Positions 45,892 to 53,819 of a DNA stretch of 64,000 bases are shown here, piece after piece. The stretch lies in contig NZ_CP041692.1 of NCBI RefSeq assembly GCF_007362775.1, positions 3,596,001 through 3,660,000 of the forward strand, in the 5' to 3' direction. This DNA is from Microlunatus elymi. Its GTDB lineage: Bacteria > Actinomycetota > Actinomycetes > Propionibacteriales > Propionibacteriaceae. How positions within the stretch are numbered: position 1 is the stretch's first letter; each line of letters starts with the position of its first letter. The translations under genes were made by a program, and so were the position numbers. The notes under the pieces were generated by a model. The model saw only the letters and a program-made list of their open reading frames with translations, ran no database searches and was not told the DNA's origin.

Positions 45892-46482
45892 ATGACCGCA
45901 CAGTCCGCCCGCATCGCAGGCAAGATCACCGCCATCACCCTGGGGGTTGCCACGGCCGCCGCCGGCCTGGCCACCGCGCTGCCGACCGCCCACGCCGCTG
46001 ACAACGGGATCGCCGCGAAGGGCAAGGTGGTCGCGAAGACGACGCTGGCCGAGCATTCGGCGCCCAGCACTTCGGCACCGATCTCCGGCAATGGCTACAA
46101 GAAGGGCACGGTGCTCAAGCTCGACTGCAACCTGAACGGGACCAAGGTCGACGGCAACGACGTCTGGTATCGGGTCGCCGGCAAACACAGCTGGGTCGCC
46201 GCCCGCTATGTGCAGAACATCGGACATGCACCGATCGCCTGCACCGCTGCGAGTGCCCCGGTCACCGGGAAGGCGACCGCGACGGTGAGCCTGCGCCAGG
46301 CGCCGACCACGCATGACCGCACGGTCGGCCACATCTCCAAGGGCAAGACGGCGCACCTGTGGTGCAAGGTGGCGAGCCAGAAGATCGACGGCAACCACAC
46401 CTGGTACCAGGAATCCAACGGCTGGGTCTCGGCCAAGTACATCAAGACCAGCAAGAGCGTTCCCTACTGCTCCCAGCTCTGA
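45892..46482 (+). CDS. secreted protein with two bacterial SH3-type repeats
   Basis: The 196-residue protein starts at ATG 45892 behind GAGGAG. A signal peptide (ITAITLGVATAAAGLATALP, cleavage near AHA-AD) is followed by two SH3b-like repeats of about 75 residues, each with a strand pair, a KG-x-hydrophobic and a Cys, and ending in a Trp-Val-x-Ala-(R/K)-Tyr block: WVAARYVQNIG and WVSAKYIKTSK. Paired cysteines (LDCNLNG/ACTAAS, LWCKVAS/PYCSQL) suggest one disulfide per repeat. Binding to cell wall or a ligand is inferred from the fold. Confidence 0.85.
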   Translation: MTAQSARIAGKITAITLGVATAAAGLATALPTAHAADNGIAAKGKVVAKTTLAEHSAPSTSAPISGNGYKKGTVLKLDCNLNGTKVDGNDVWYRVAGKHSWVAARYVQNIGHAPIACTAASAPVTGKATATVSLRQAPTTHDRTVGHISKGKTAHLWCKVASQKIDGNHTWYQESNGWVSAKYIKTSKSVPYCSQL

Positions 46483-46817
46483 GTACGCCGCCGGGTCACC
46501 GAGTCGACGTGATTGGTTCGACGTGGTGATCCTGCCCGGCGCCATAACTGTGGGGTTCCTCAGCGTGATGCGAGCGGCGACCTCACCATCCTCGACACTT
46601 GACGGCGATGACCACCAAGTCGTCCCGGGAACACGCCTTCGGGTATCCGACCCCGGACTGCCAACCATGCCTGGGGCGGGCCGATCGCCGGCACCGTGTT
46701 CGGCGTGTTCTTCCTGACCGTCGGCATCGCGTCGTTCGGCGCCGATCCCTGGGATCGAGGCGCCAGATCGCGAAAATCGCGGTCGGCCGGTGGTTTCGGC
46801 CGTCTGGCGCCTCATAG
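46483..46817. other. 335-bp gap, no supported gene
   Basis: A possible small plus-strand ORF remnant (IAGTVFGVFFLTVGIASF, about 46670-46750) reads like one membrane segment but has no start or family support. The part next to the antitoxin gene is a multi-hairpin element at 46759-46811. Confidence 0.45.
46759..46811. repeat. three-stem cloverleaf-like inverted repeat
   Basis: GGCGCCAGA (46759-46767) pairs with TCTGGCGCC (46803-46811). Inside are two separate hairpins, CGCGA-TCGCG at 46769-46781 and CGGCC-GGCCG at 46784-46802. It starts 6 bases after the antitoxin stop. It may terminate that transcript. Confidence 0.75.
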
Positions 46818-47063
46818 TCAGGTTCCCGGATCGCCGCCGCTTCCGGCCTCAAGTCGTTCCATCACGTCCAGCAGGCGCCGGGCATTCTTGGGCGATCGCA
46901 TCAGGTGCACCGTTTCCCGCAGCGCCTCGAACTCCTCAAGCGAAACGATCACGACGGGCTCGTGACCGGCGCGGGCGACGACGACCTCTTCGCGGTCATC
47001 GACGACCGAGTCCAGAACCTCGGCGTACCGAGCCCGAGACGCGCCGTAGCTGATCGCCTTCAT
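46818..47063 (-). CDS. Phd/YefM-type antitoxin
   Basis: The 81-residue protein fits the Phd/YefM antitoxin family: MKAISYGASRARYAEVLDSVVDD at the DNA-binding N-terminus and EEVVVARAGHEPVVIVSLEEFEALRETVHLMRSP in the conserved middle. Antitoxins of this family autorepress and neutralise YoeB/Doc-like toxins. No toxin gene follows on either side; next on the downstream side is a structured non-coding element. It starts 8 bases after the lipid kinase gene stop and may be co-transcribed with it. Confidence 0.85.
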   Translation of the reverse strand: MKAISYGASRARYAEVLDSVVDDREEVVVARAGHEPVVIVSLEEFEALRETVHLMRSPKNARRLLDVMERLEAGSGGDPGT

Positions 47064-47071
47064 ATCGACCG

Positions 47072-48010
47072 TCAGGGCAGGCAGACCCTCAGCACGGCCG
47101 GGACCTGGGTCACGGTGAGCGGGGCGACGCCGAGCATCTCGCCGTCGCCGAAGCCGACCAAGCCGGGGCCGTCGATGGTGATCTCCCGCACCCGCAGCAA
47201 CTCGACGCAGGAGGCGCCGACGAAGCCACCGGTGTAGAGCGACGGCATCAGCCGCAACAGCGTCGGCCGGCCGACCGGATGGATGATGGTCACGTCCAGC
47301 AGACCGTCCGTCGGGTCGGCGTCCGGGCAGATCCGGATGCCGCCGCCGTAACAGCGGGTGTTGCCGACCGCGATCAACATCGCGTCCAAGGTCCGCGGCA
47401 CGCCGTCGATGGTGAGTTGGTAGTGGAGCGGCTCGAAGGTACGCAGCACCGACATCAGCGCCAGCGGATAGCGCGAGGAACCCTTCGGCCAGGTCATGTC
47501 GTTGGCCCGGCGATTCACCATCGCATCGAAGCCGCTGGCCACGATGGTGCCGATGTAGGCGTCGCCGACCCTCGCGAGGTCGATCGCCCGCTCGTGACCG
47601 GACAGGATCACGTCCAGCGCACCAAGCGGGTCGGTGGGAACGTCGAGGCCGCGGCACAGATCGTTGCCGGTGCCCGCGGGGATCAGGCCCAGAGTTGGCG
47701 CGGCCGGACCGTCCACCTGGGCGCGGACCAGTTCGTTCACGCCCAGGTGCAGCATGCCGTCGCCACCCATCACCGCGACCACGGACGCGTCGGAGCCGGC
47801 GGCCTTGTTCAGCAGCCGGTGCGCCTCGTCGTAGTTGCGGCTGAGCCAGATGTCCAGTTCGTGGCCCGCGTCCCGGATCCGGCCTGCGATCTCCGGCAGG
47901 AATTCCTGCGCCCGGCCCTTGCCCGCCGACGGGTTGACCACCAGCGCGATCTTGCCGGACGGGCGTCCACGACGCCCGCCGGCACCCTCCGTACGATCAG
48001 GAGGTGGCAT
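47072..48010 (-). CDS. diacylglycerol/lipid kinase
   Basis: The 312-residue protein has the DAGK catalytic domain: VNPSAGKG at the N-terminus, the GGDGMLHLGVNEL nucleotide-binding block, GLIPAGTGNDLCRGL, and a C-terminal beta sandwich. It phosphorylates diacylglycerol or a related lipid, feeding phosphatidic acid back to phospholipid synthesis. It overlaps tatC by 14 bases and sits in the conserved tat neighbourhood. Confidence 0.94.
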   Translation of the reverse strand: MPPPDRTEGAGGRRGRPSGKIALVVNPSAGKGRAQEFLPEIAGRIRDAGHELDIWLSRNYDEAHRLLNKAAGSDASVVAVMGGDGMLHLGVNELVRAQVDGPAAPTLGLIPAGTGNDLCRGLDVPTDPLGALDVILSGHERAIDLARVGDAYIGTIVASGFDAMVNRRANDMTWPKGSSRYPLALMSVLRTFEPLHYQLTIDGVPRTLDAMLIAVGNTRCYGGGIRICPDADPTDGLLDVTIIHPVGRPTLLRLMPSLYTGGFVGASCVELLRVREITIDGPGLVGFGDGEMLGVAPLTVTQVPAVLRVCLP

Positions 48011-49010
48011 CGTCCTGACCGGTGGACTTGTTCAGCCCGAGCAGGTCGGCCACGGTCTGCCGGCTCTGCGTCTTGATTTCGTCGGACGTCGGCAGTTGCG
48101 GCAAGTCATCAACCTCACGACCATCCAGCTCGGCCAATGCTCGATCGTTGGCGATGCCGCGGCCGGCATCTACCTCGCCGTCACCAATCTTGTTGCGGAT
48201 CGCTCGATCGTGGATGTGACAGATCACCTCGGCGGCCAGGAACAGAATCGTCATCGGGACCGCGAGCAGCAGCATCGACAACGGGTCTGTCTGCGGGGTG
48301 GCGATCGCACCGAACACGAAGCAGCCGAAGATGACGAACGAGCGTGCCTTGGAGATCTGCTTGGCCTTCAAAATCCCGAGGAAGTTCAGACCGACGACGA
48401 ACACCGGCAGCTCGAAGCCGGCCCCGAACACGATCATCACTCGGATGAGGAAGTTCAGGAAGTTCTGGATGTCAAGCAGGTTGGTGATGTCTCCGTCACC
48501 GGGCGTGAAGCCGATCAGCACCGCGATGCCCTTGGGAATCACGAAGTAGGCCAGGCTGACACCGAGCAGAAAGAGCGGGATGGCCGCGCTGAGGAAGATC
48601 AGCGTCATCTTCTTCTCCTTGGCCAACAGGCCAGGAACGATGAAGGCCCAGATCTGGTAAATCCAGATCGGCGAGGTCCCGATCAGTGCCGCGATGAAGC
48701 AGGTCTTCAGCACGAGAGTGAACGGATTCGTCACACCCTCGACCACCGACTGGACGTGAAGCTTCGGATGCTGCTGTTGAAGCTGCGCCTGCGCGATCTC
48801 GTACGGCCGCATCAGAATGTTGAAGATCTGATCGTGGAAGACGTACGCGATCACCGTGCCGACGATGATCGCGACCGCGATCACGACCAGTCGATACCGC
48901 AGTTCGCGCAAATGCTCGAACAGCGTCATGTTGCCGTCCTCCGGCATCGGAGGCGGCTTCAACCAGGCGAGGCTGAACCGAATCGGTCGGCCTCGGATGC
49001 TCAGTGCCAC
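47997..49010 (-). CDS. tatC: Sec-independent translocase subunit TatC
   Basis: TatC recognises twin-arginine signal peptides and recruits TatA to export folded proteins. The 337-residue protein has six membrane segments and the conserved FEHLRELRYRL start and TSPIWIYQIWAFIVPGL segment; the FGAGFELPVF segment is also a TatC hallmark. The C-terminal cytoplasmic tail of about 70 residues is long. I use GTG 49010, but ATG 48929 (MTLFEHLREL) has a strong GGAGG 8 bases upstream and may be the true start. Confidence 0.95.
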   Translation of the reverse strand: MALSIRGRPIRFSLAWLKPPPMPEDGNMTLFEHLRELRYRLVVIAVAIIVGTVIAYVFHDQIFNILMRPYEIAQAQLQQQHPKLHVQSVVEGVTNPFTLVLKTCFIAALIGTSPIWIYQIWAFIVPGLLAKEKKMTLIFLSAAIPLFLLGVSLAYFVIPKGIAVLIGFTPGDGDITNLLDIQNFLNFLIRVMIVFGAGFELPVFVVGLNFLGILKAKQISKARSFVIFGCFVFGAIATPQTDPLSMLLLAVPMTILFLAAEVICHIHDRAIRNKIGDGEVDAGRGIANDRALAELDGREVDDLPQLPTSDEIKTQSRQTVADLLGLNKSTGQDDATS

Positions 49011-49045
49011 TACGGGGTGAGGTCAGCGCCCAGGAGGCCCCGGCC

Positions 49046-49411
49046 TCAGGCGTCGCGGCGGGAGTCGTAGGGCTGGGTCGAGCTGCCGGTCGGATACTGC
49101 GGAGCGGCCGGCTGGGCCGGGGTGCTCTGCGGCTGCGGCTGCTGAGCGGCCGGAGCCTGCTGCTGCGGAGCCTCGACGGCCGGCGGCGTCTGCTGCACCG
49201 GCTTGGCGGGGCGATCGACAACTTCGGCGTCGACGACGTCGTCCTTCTTGTCGTCGCCACCCAGGCCCTTCGTCTCTTCCTTGAACTCCTTGATGGCGCG
49301 TCCGGTGCTCTTGCCAAGACCAGCCAGCCGGGCGCCGCCGAACAGCACCAGCACGATCACGAGAATGATGATCAGCTCGGTCGGGCCGAGATTGAAAGCC
49401 ATCGGGGTCAT
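49046..49411 (-). CDS. tatA: Sec-independent translocase subunit TatA
   Basis: The 121-residue protein has one N-terminal membrane segment (TELIIILVIVLVLFGG), the TatA hinge FGGARLAGLGKSTGRAIKEFKEE amphipathic helix, and a long Gln/Pro-rich cytoplasmic tail. It forms the export pore with TatC. ATG 49411 has GAGGGAA upstream; a second ATG three codons later is possible. No tatB-like gene is visible. Confidence 0.95.
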   Translation of the reverse strand: MTPMAFNLGPTELIIILVIVLVLFGGARLAGLGKSTGRAIKEFKEETKGLGGDDKKDDVVDAEVVDRPAKPVQQTPPAVEAPQQQAPAAQQPQPQSTPAQPAAPQYPTGSSTQPYDSRRDA

Positions 49412-49483
49412 GGGTGTTTCCCTCATTTCACGTCTGAAAGTTGCATCTGGCCGGCAGCATCGGTGCCCCGGCCGCAACGTGGA

Positions 49484-49774
49484 TCATCCTACGTCGTCGA
49501 CCGTGGTCCCAAGCGACGCGGAGGTTGCATTCTGTTCAGTTTGATCCGCGGCCGGACGGATCCGGCGCGCGGCGGGCCCGGGCTCGATCGCGGACGAGTC
49601 GGGGAGTTGGATCCGGGAGACGATCTCGAGCAGCTGCTCGCTCCGCTTGCCCAGCACCTTCACCTCGGCGAACACGTCGGATGCCTTGTGGGCAAGCCAG
49701 ACCGCGTACGCGACCAGCGTGATCAGCCCCGCCACGGCGATGCCGCCGAACACGAAGACCCAGATCACGCGCAC
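49484..49774 (-). CDS. small single-pass membrane protein, unknown function
   Basis: The 96-residue protein begins MRVIWVFVFGGIAVAGLITLVAY, one membrane segment, then an amphipathic helix (ASDVFAEVKVLGKRSEQLLEIVSRIQ) and a disordered tail. A small gene like this often lies between pafC and tatA in actinobacteria; its role is not known. Start is a GTG. Confidence 0.75.
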   Translation of the reverse strand: MRVIWVFVFGGIAVAGLITLVAYAVWLAHKASDVFAEVKVLGKRSEQLLEIVSRIQLPDSSAIEPGPAARRIRPAADQTEQNATSASLGTTVDDVG

Positions 49775-49798
49775 ACCTTAACGACCGGAACCAACACC

Positions 49799-49840
49799 GT
49801 CACCCCGCTGTCCATGTTTGTCACCCCGCTGTCCATGTTT
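49799..49840 (+). repeat. 21-bp tandem duplication
   Basis: GTCACCCCGCTGTCCATGTTT occurs twice in direct succession (49799 and 49820), followed by a partial third (GTCATTAGACTGTTT). It lies upstream of the small membrane protein gene. Confidence 0.9.
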
Positions 49841-49878
49841 GTCATTAGACTGTTTGCCGGGTTTCCGGACGGCACGGC

Positions 49879-50883
49879 TCAGCGCTGGCCGCTCAGCGCG
49901 GCGTATTGATCGAGCGCCTCGGTGGCGGCGTCGGCCGCCGAGTCACCGGCACCTTCAGGAGCCAGTACCCGAGCGCCGCCACCCAGCCGCAGCAGCAGGC
50001 CGCGCAGCCAGGCCGGATCGCTGACCCGCAGCGACACGGTCAGACCGCCGTCGTCGGCCTCGGTCACCTGCTCGGTCGGGTAGTACTCCGCCACCCAGGC
50101 GGCGCTGCGATCCAGCGCCAGGGTCACCATCGGCGCGTCCTTGAGCGCGTCGAACCAGCCACCGGCCAGGTCTCGCAACTCGACATCGTGTTCGGCTACG
50201 TCGACGTCGGTGATCTCCACCGCGGCGATCCGATCCAGCCGGAACGACCGCAGCGCGTTCGCCGAGTAGCACCAGGCGTCCAGATAGCCATAGCCGTCCA
50301 GCACGAACACTCGCAGCGGGTCGACAAAGCGATGCGTGGTCTCGGCCCGGGACGCCACGTCGTAGGTCAACTCGAGCCGCTTGCCCCGGTGCAACGCCTC
50401 ACCGACGGTGCCCTGGATGTCCTCCCGGCCGCCGGTCACCCGGACCTCGGCCCGATCACTGACCTGCGCCACCGCCTGCAACTTCTCCAGCGCCCGGTCG
50501 ATGGCTGCCCGGTCCTCGCGCGCGGTGACGCCCCGCAGCGTACGCAGCGCCAGCAGCAGGGCAAGCGCCTCGTCAGCGGACAGCCGCAGTGGCCGGGTCA
50601 GATAGTCGGCGTTGGACAGGTGGATGACACCCTGACCTTCGACCGCGTCCATGTCGATGTCGATCAGGTCGCCCGGGCTCAGGCCCGGCAGGCCGCACAT
50701 CCACAACACGCCGAGATCCTCACGGATCCGTTCCGGGGTCACCCCGAACGCTTCGGCGACATCGGCGATCGCTGCCCCGTCGTGTTCGCGCAGGTACGGG
50801 ATCAGGCTCAGCAGCCGGCGGACCTGCGACTGCGAGGTCTGCGCCGCCGCCTGCCGACTCGGTGCCGTCGGTTTCTCCCTCAT
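49879..50883 (-). CDS. pafC: WYL-domain transcriptional regulator PafC
   Basis: The 334-residue protein has an N-terminal winged helix (SQVRRLLSLIPYLREHDGAAIADVAEAFGV), a WYL domain (about residues 150-225; KRLELTYDVASRAETTHRFVDPLRVFVLDGYGYLDAWCYSA) and a C-terminal WCX domain. PafB and PafC form the RecA-independent activator of the mycobacterial DNA-damage response; WYL binds nucleic acid. It overlaps pafB by 4 bases (ATGA), so the pair is co-translated. Confidence 0.93.
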   Translation of the reverse strand: MREKPTAPSRQAAAQTSQSQVRRLLSLIPYLREHDGAAIADVAEAFGVTPERIREDLGVLWMCGLPGLSPGDLIDIDMDAVEGQGVIHLSNADYLTRPLRLSADEALALLLALRTLRGVTAREDRAAIDRALEKLQAVAQVSDRAEVRVTGGREDIQGTVGEALHRGKRLELTYDVASRAETTHRFVDPLRVFVLDGYGYLDAWCYSANALRSFRLDRIAAVEITDVDVAEHDVELRDLAGGWFDALKDAPMVTLALDRSAAWVAEYYPTEQVTEADDGGLTVSLRVSDPAWLRGLLLRLGGGARVLAPEGAGDSAADAATEALDQYAALSGQR

Positions 50884-51899
50884 CGGGCGACGCCTCCGAT
50901 CGCCGGGGCCGGATGGCGCCGGGGAGACGAGCGCGTCGCCGACACTGCGCGCAGCCGGTCGATCACGGCCGTACGCAGTTCGGCCGGTGCCAGCACCACG
51001 GCGTCCGCGGCGTAGCCGGCGATCTCCTCGGCGGTGAAGCCGAGGTCGGCGTATCCGACCTCGACCACCTCGAATCCGTGCGGCCAGGGCGAGGGCAGCT
51101 CAGCCAGCCGCGCCGCCGAGGCGGGCCGGCCATGCCGTCGCAGGCTGGGAGCCTTGCCGGGCCGGATCGCGATCACCGCGGTGGCTCGCGGTTCGTCCGG
51201 CGCCAGCGAACGGGCCAGCGCACGCAGGTCGAGATCGACCGGCACCTCGTACGCGCCCTCCCGGGAGACTCGTTTGGGCAGGCTGCTGATCCGCGACAGC
51301 TTGAACATCCGGGTGGCGTCGCGGTCAGTGTCGTGACCGATCACGTACCAGCGGCCGCGGTTGGAGGTCATCCCCCATGGTTCGAGGGTGCGCGTCTCAC
51401 CGTTCCGGTAGCCGAAAGCGACCCGGACCCGGTCGATCACCGCGTGCCAGAGCGGTTCGAACGCGGGTTCGTTGGCCGACACGCTCGGCTGCAGCGACGA
51501 CAGCTGGGAGGCGTCCGGTTCGATCCCGGCCGCACGCAGCTTGGCCAGCGCGCTGCGGGTCGATTCGGCGACTGCAGCGTGCTGCCAGGATCGGGCGGCA
51601 ACCCCGACCACGGCGGCTTCCTCGGCGTCCAGTTCGATCGGCGGCAGTTCGAAGTCGGACCGCTCGATCCGGTAGCCGGGCTCGTCGTCGAACAGGGGAT
51701 CGTAGGAGCCGACCTGGAGCGGGATGCCCAACCGGCGCAACTCCTCCTTATCCCGCTCGAAGGTGCGTTCGAACGCCTGGTCGGAGAGGTCGTGATAGCC
51801 CTCGACGATCTCCCGGATCCGGGATTTGGGCAGGAAATTCCGCGTGACCAGCAGGCAGATCGTCAGGTTGAGGATCCGCTCGGTCTTGCGGGGTGCCAT
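50880..51899 (-). CDS. pafB: WYL-domain transcriptional regulator PafB
   Basis: The 339-residue protein has the same plan as PafC: winged helix (KTERILNLTICLLVTRNFLPKSRIREIVEGYHDLS), central WYL domain (RVRVAFGYRNGETRTLEPWGMTSNRGRWYVIGHD) and WCX domain. Together with PafC it controls the DNA-damage response in mycobacteria; the same role here is inferred. ATG 51899 has AGGAG upstream. It is divergent from gluQ. Confidence 0.93.
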   Translation of the reverse strand: MAPRKTERILNLTICLLVTRNFLPKSRIREIVEGYHDLSDQAFERTFERDKEELRRLGIPLQVGSYDPLFDDEPGYRIERSDFELPPIELDAEEAAVVGVAARSWQHAAVAESTRSALAKLRAAGIEPDASQLSSLQPSVSANEPAFEPLWHAVIDRVRVAFGYRNGETRTLEPWGMTSNRGRWYVIGHDTDRDATRMFKLSRISSLPKRVSREGAYEVPVDLDLRALARSLAPDEPRATAVIAIRPGKAPSLRRHGRPASAARLAELPSPWPHGFEVVEVGYADLGFTAEEIAGYAADAVVLAPAELRTAVIDRLRAVSATRSSPRRHPAPAIGGVAR

Positions 51900-52067
51900 G
51901 GCGCTGTGGCTCCTGAGTTACGGGCAAATCGGGCAGGCTGATTGGCCGGTGACGCTGGCCGTACGGATGAGATTGGCACGCTACCATCACACAGCCGTTC
52001 GATTATGCGCCGCGCCCGTGCTTTTCCCAAGGGGTACGCGGGTGGCCGGCGCAGCGCCCACCGCCAC

Positions 52068-52073
52068 TATCTT
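52068..52073 (+). promoter_or_regulatory. -10 box TATCTT for gluQ
   Basis: It lies 7 bases from GTG 52081 and sets that codon as a leaderless start. Confidence 0.6.
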
Positions 52074-52080
52074 TGCCGGG

Positions 52081-52983
52081 GTGATCCGCGGCCGCTACGC
52101 ACCGAGCCCGACCGGTGAACTGCACCTGGGCAACCTGCGCACCGCGGTGTTGGCCTGGCTGTTCGCGCATCGCGACGACTCCGACGGCGATCGGGGCGAG
52201 CTGCTCTACCGGATCGAGGATCTGGACGCCTCCCGGGTCCGGCCGGGTGTTGCCGAGGCGCAGCGCCGGGATCTGGAGTCGCTGGGGCTGGACTTCGATC
52301 CGCCGCTGGTCGTGCAGTCGGAGCGGTTCGCGGCCTATCGGGCCGCGCTCAAGGCGCTGGCCGACCGCAGCTATCCGTGTTTTTGCACCCGGCGCGAGAT
52401 CGCCGAGGCCGCCTCGGCGCCGCATGCGGTTGCGGGCCGCTACCCCGGCACCTGCCGGGGCCTGACCGCGGCCGAGCGGGCCGAACGTGCCCGGACTCGT
52501 ACGCCGGCGCTGCGGCTGCGGGCCGCCCCGGACGAAGTGACGATCAGCGATCTGCTGCACGGTGACGTGTCGGGCCGGCCGGACGACATCGTGTTGCGGC
52601 GCAACGACGGGGTTGCCGCCTACAACCTGGCGGTGGTGGTCGACGACGCGGACAGTGAGGTGAATCAGGTGGTCCGGGGGGACGACCTGTTGGAGTCGGC
52701 GATCAGCCAGGCGTATCTGACGCAGCTACTCGGCCGCCGGGTACCGATCTACGCCCACGTCCCGTTGGCGCTGAACTCCGACGGACGCCGGCTGGCCAAA
52801 CGCGACGGCGCGGTCACCCTCTCCGACCTGGCCGCTGGCGGCGTCGGCCCGGATCGAGTGCTGACCAGAATCGCCGCCTCGCTCGGTCTGGCCGGGCCCG
52901 ACGAGCCGGTGTCACTGCGGTTGCTGCTCGAGCGTTTCGACGCCGCCGCGCTCCCCCGCCCGCCCTGGATCGTCGACGGTTGA
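52081..52983 (+). CDS. gluQ: glutamyl-Q tRNA(Asp) synthetase
   Basis: GluQ attaches glutamate to the queuosine of tRNA-Asp. The 300-residue protein is a GluRS catalytic core without the anticodon-binding domain: RYAPSPTGELHLGNLRTAVLAW (HIGH-type), IEDLDASRVRPG and RRLAKRDGAVTL (KMSKS-type). The zinc site CFCTRREI...YPGTCRG is intact. GTG 52081 follows TATCTT by 7 bases; a longer frame to 51826 overlaps the divergent pafB gene and is rejected. Confidence 0.94.
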   Translation: MIRGRYAPSPTGELHLGNLRTAVLAWLFAHRDDSDGDRGELLYRIEDLDASRVRPGVAEAQRRDLESLGLDFDPPLVVQSERFAAYRAALKALADRSYPCFCTRREIAEAASAPHAVAGRYPGTCRGLTAAERAERARTRTPALRLRAAPDEVTISDLLHGDVSGRPDDIVLRRNDGVAAYNLAVVVDDADSEVNQVVRGDDLLESAISQAYLTQLLGRRVPIYAHVPLALNSDGRRLAKRDGAVTLSDLAAGGVGPDRVLTRIAASLGLAGPDEPVSLRLLLERFDAAALPRPPWIVDG

Positions 52984-52994
52984 GGACCCGACCG

Positions 52995-53741
52995 CTACCG
53001 ATCCTCGCCGTCGTTTCGGTCGATCAAGCGAGTGAGCAACTGGACGATCTGATCCTGCCCGGCCGCGGCCTGGTCCAACTGTGCCCGGATCGACAAGAAC
53101 CCGTCGTCGACCTTCTGCTCCAGGTCGATGAACCTGCGATCAACCTCCACGAACCGCGCGGCCGTCTGCTGACCGAGAGCATTGATGACGGACGTGTTGG
53201 CATCGGTCTTTCGGGAGAGCCCGTCGACCTTGGAATCCAGACCCTCGACCCGCTCCCCCAACACATCGACCTTGGAATCCAGACCCTCGACCCGCTCCCC
53301 CAACACATCGACCTTGGAATCCAGACCCTCGACCCGCTCCCCCAACACATCGACCTTCGAATCCAACCCGTCGACCCGCTCCCCCAACACATCGACCTTC
53401 GAATCCAACCCGTCGACCCGCTCCCCCAACACATCGACCTTCGAATCCAACCCGTCGACCCGCTCCCCCAACACATCGACCTTCGAATCCAACCCGTCGA
53501 CCCGCTCCCCCAACACATCGACCTTGGAATCCAGACCCTCGACCCGCTCCCCCAACACATCGACCTTGGAATCCAGAACCTCGACCTTGTGGTCCACGAC
53601 GTCCACTTTGGCGCCCACGCCGGCCAGGTCCCGGTCCCGCGCTGCGGCTAGGTGGCGAGCGGCTGCAGCGTCTTCGGCAACCTCGGACAGACGATGTTCG
53701 ACCGCGTCCATCCGCGACCTCAGTTCCGCAAGCTCCGACAT
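52995..53741 (-). CDS. coiled-coil protein built from 14-residue repeats
   Basis: The 248-residue protein is nearly all coiled coil. A helical head (MSELAELRSRMDAVEHRLSE) is followed by about eight near-perfect 14-residue units (two heptads) with the pattern KVDVLGERV-E/D-GLDS, then a helical tail (VEVDRRFIDLEQKVDDGFLSI). The even heptad spacing of Val and Leu suggests a long parallel bundle. No membrane segment or signal peptide is visible, so it is probably cytoplasmic. The function is unknown. The repeats are encoded by a 42-bp minisatellite whose length likely varies between strains. It ends 11 bases from convergent gluQ. Confidence 0.85.
   Translation of the reverse strand: MSELAELRSRMDAVEHRLSEVAEDAAAARHLAAARDRDLAGVGAKVDVVDHKVEVLDSKVDVLGERVEGLDSKVDVLGERVDGLDSKVDVLGERVDGLDSKVDVLGERVDGLDSKVDVLGERVDGLDSKVDVLGERVEGLDSKVDVLGERVEGLDSKVDVLGERVEGLDSKVDGLSRKTDANTSVINALGQQTAARFVEVDRRFIDLEQKVDDGFLSIRAQLDQAAAGQDQIVQLLTRLIDRNDGEDR
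53230..53565 (-). repeat. 42-bp minisatellite, eight units, inside the coiled-coil gene
   Basis: Eight 42-bp units run without a gap from 53230 to 53565, plus half a unit to 53586. There are two sequence types: units 1-3 and 8 begin TTGGAATCCAGACCC, units 4-7 begin TTCGAATCCAACCCG. The unit length is a multiple of three, so all frames stay open across the array. Confidence 0.97.
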
Positions 53742-53806
53742 GTGGGAAGACTAACCGACAGTGCGGAGCGGCCGGCGGTCTTCATCCACAGGCCACCACC
53801 CACCAC

Positions 53807-53812
53807 TAAGCT
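53807..53812 (+). promoter_or_regulatory. -10 box TAAGCT for the DUF3866 gene
   Basis: It lies 7 bases from GTG 53820 and no ribosome site intervenes. Confidence 0.6.
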
Positions 53813-53819
53813 CGGCGGC

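Noticed and set aside
46583-46817. A YoeB/RelE-like toxin remnant behind the Phd antitoxin (minus-strand tail reading DDLVVIAVKCRGW)
   Set aside because: The likeness is limited to about a dozen residues, the upstream part of the frame is not toxin-like, and the site is occupied by a multi-hairpin element.
46696-46965. Plus-strand small membrane ORF starting FGVFFLTVGIASF
   Set aside because: One hydrophobic stretch only, no ribosome site, and its second half is antisense to the antitoxin gene.
51826-52080. N-terminal extension of gluQ back to 51826
   Set aside because: It would overlap the divergent pafB start, and homologues begin at MIRGRYAPSPTG; a -10 box stands 7 bases before that GTG.
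53230-53565. CRISPR array
   Set aside because: The 42-bp units are directly tandem with no spacers and lie in a coding frame.
53182-53754. Three additional long frames across the 42-bp minisatellite
   Set aside because: Any stop-free 42-bp unit keeps all frames open; only the minus-strand heptad frame has non-repeat, protein-like ends and a sensible start.
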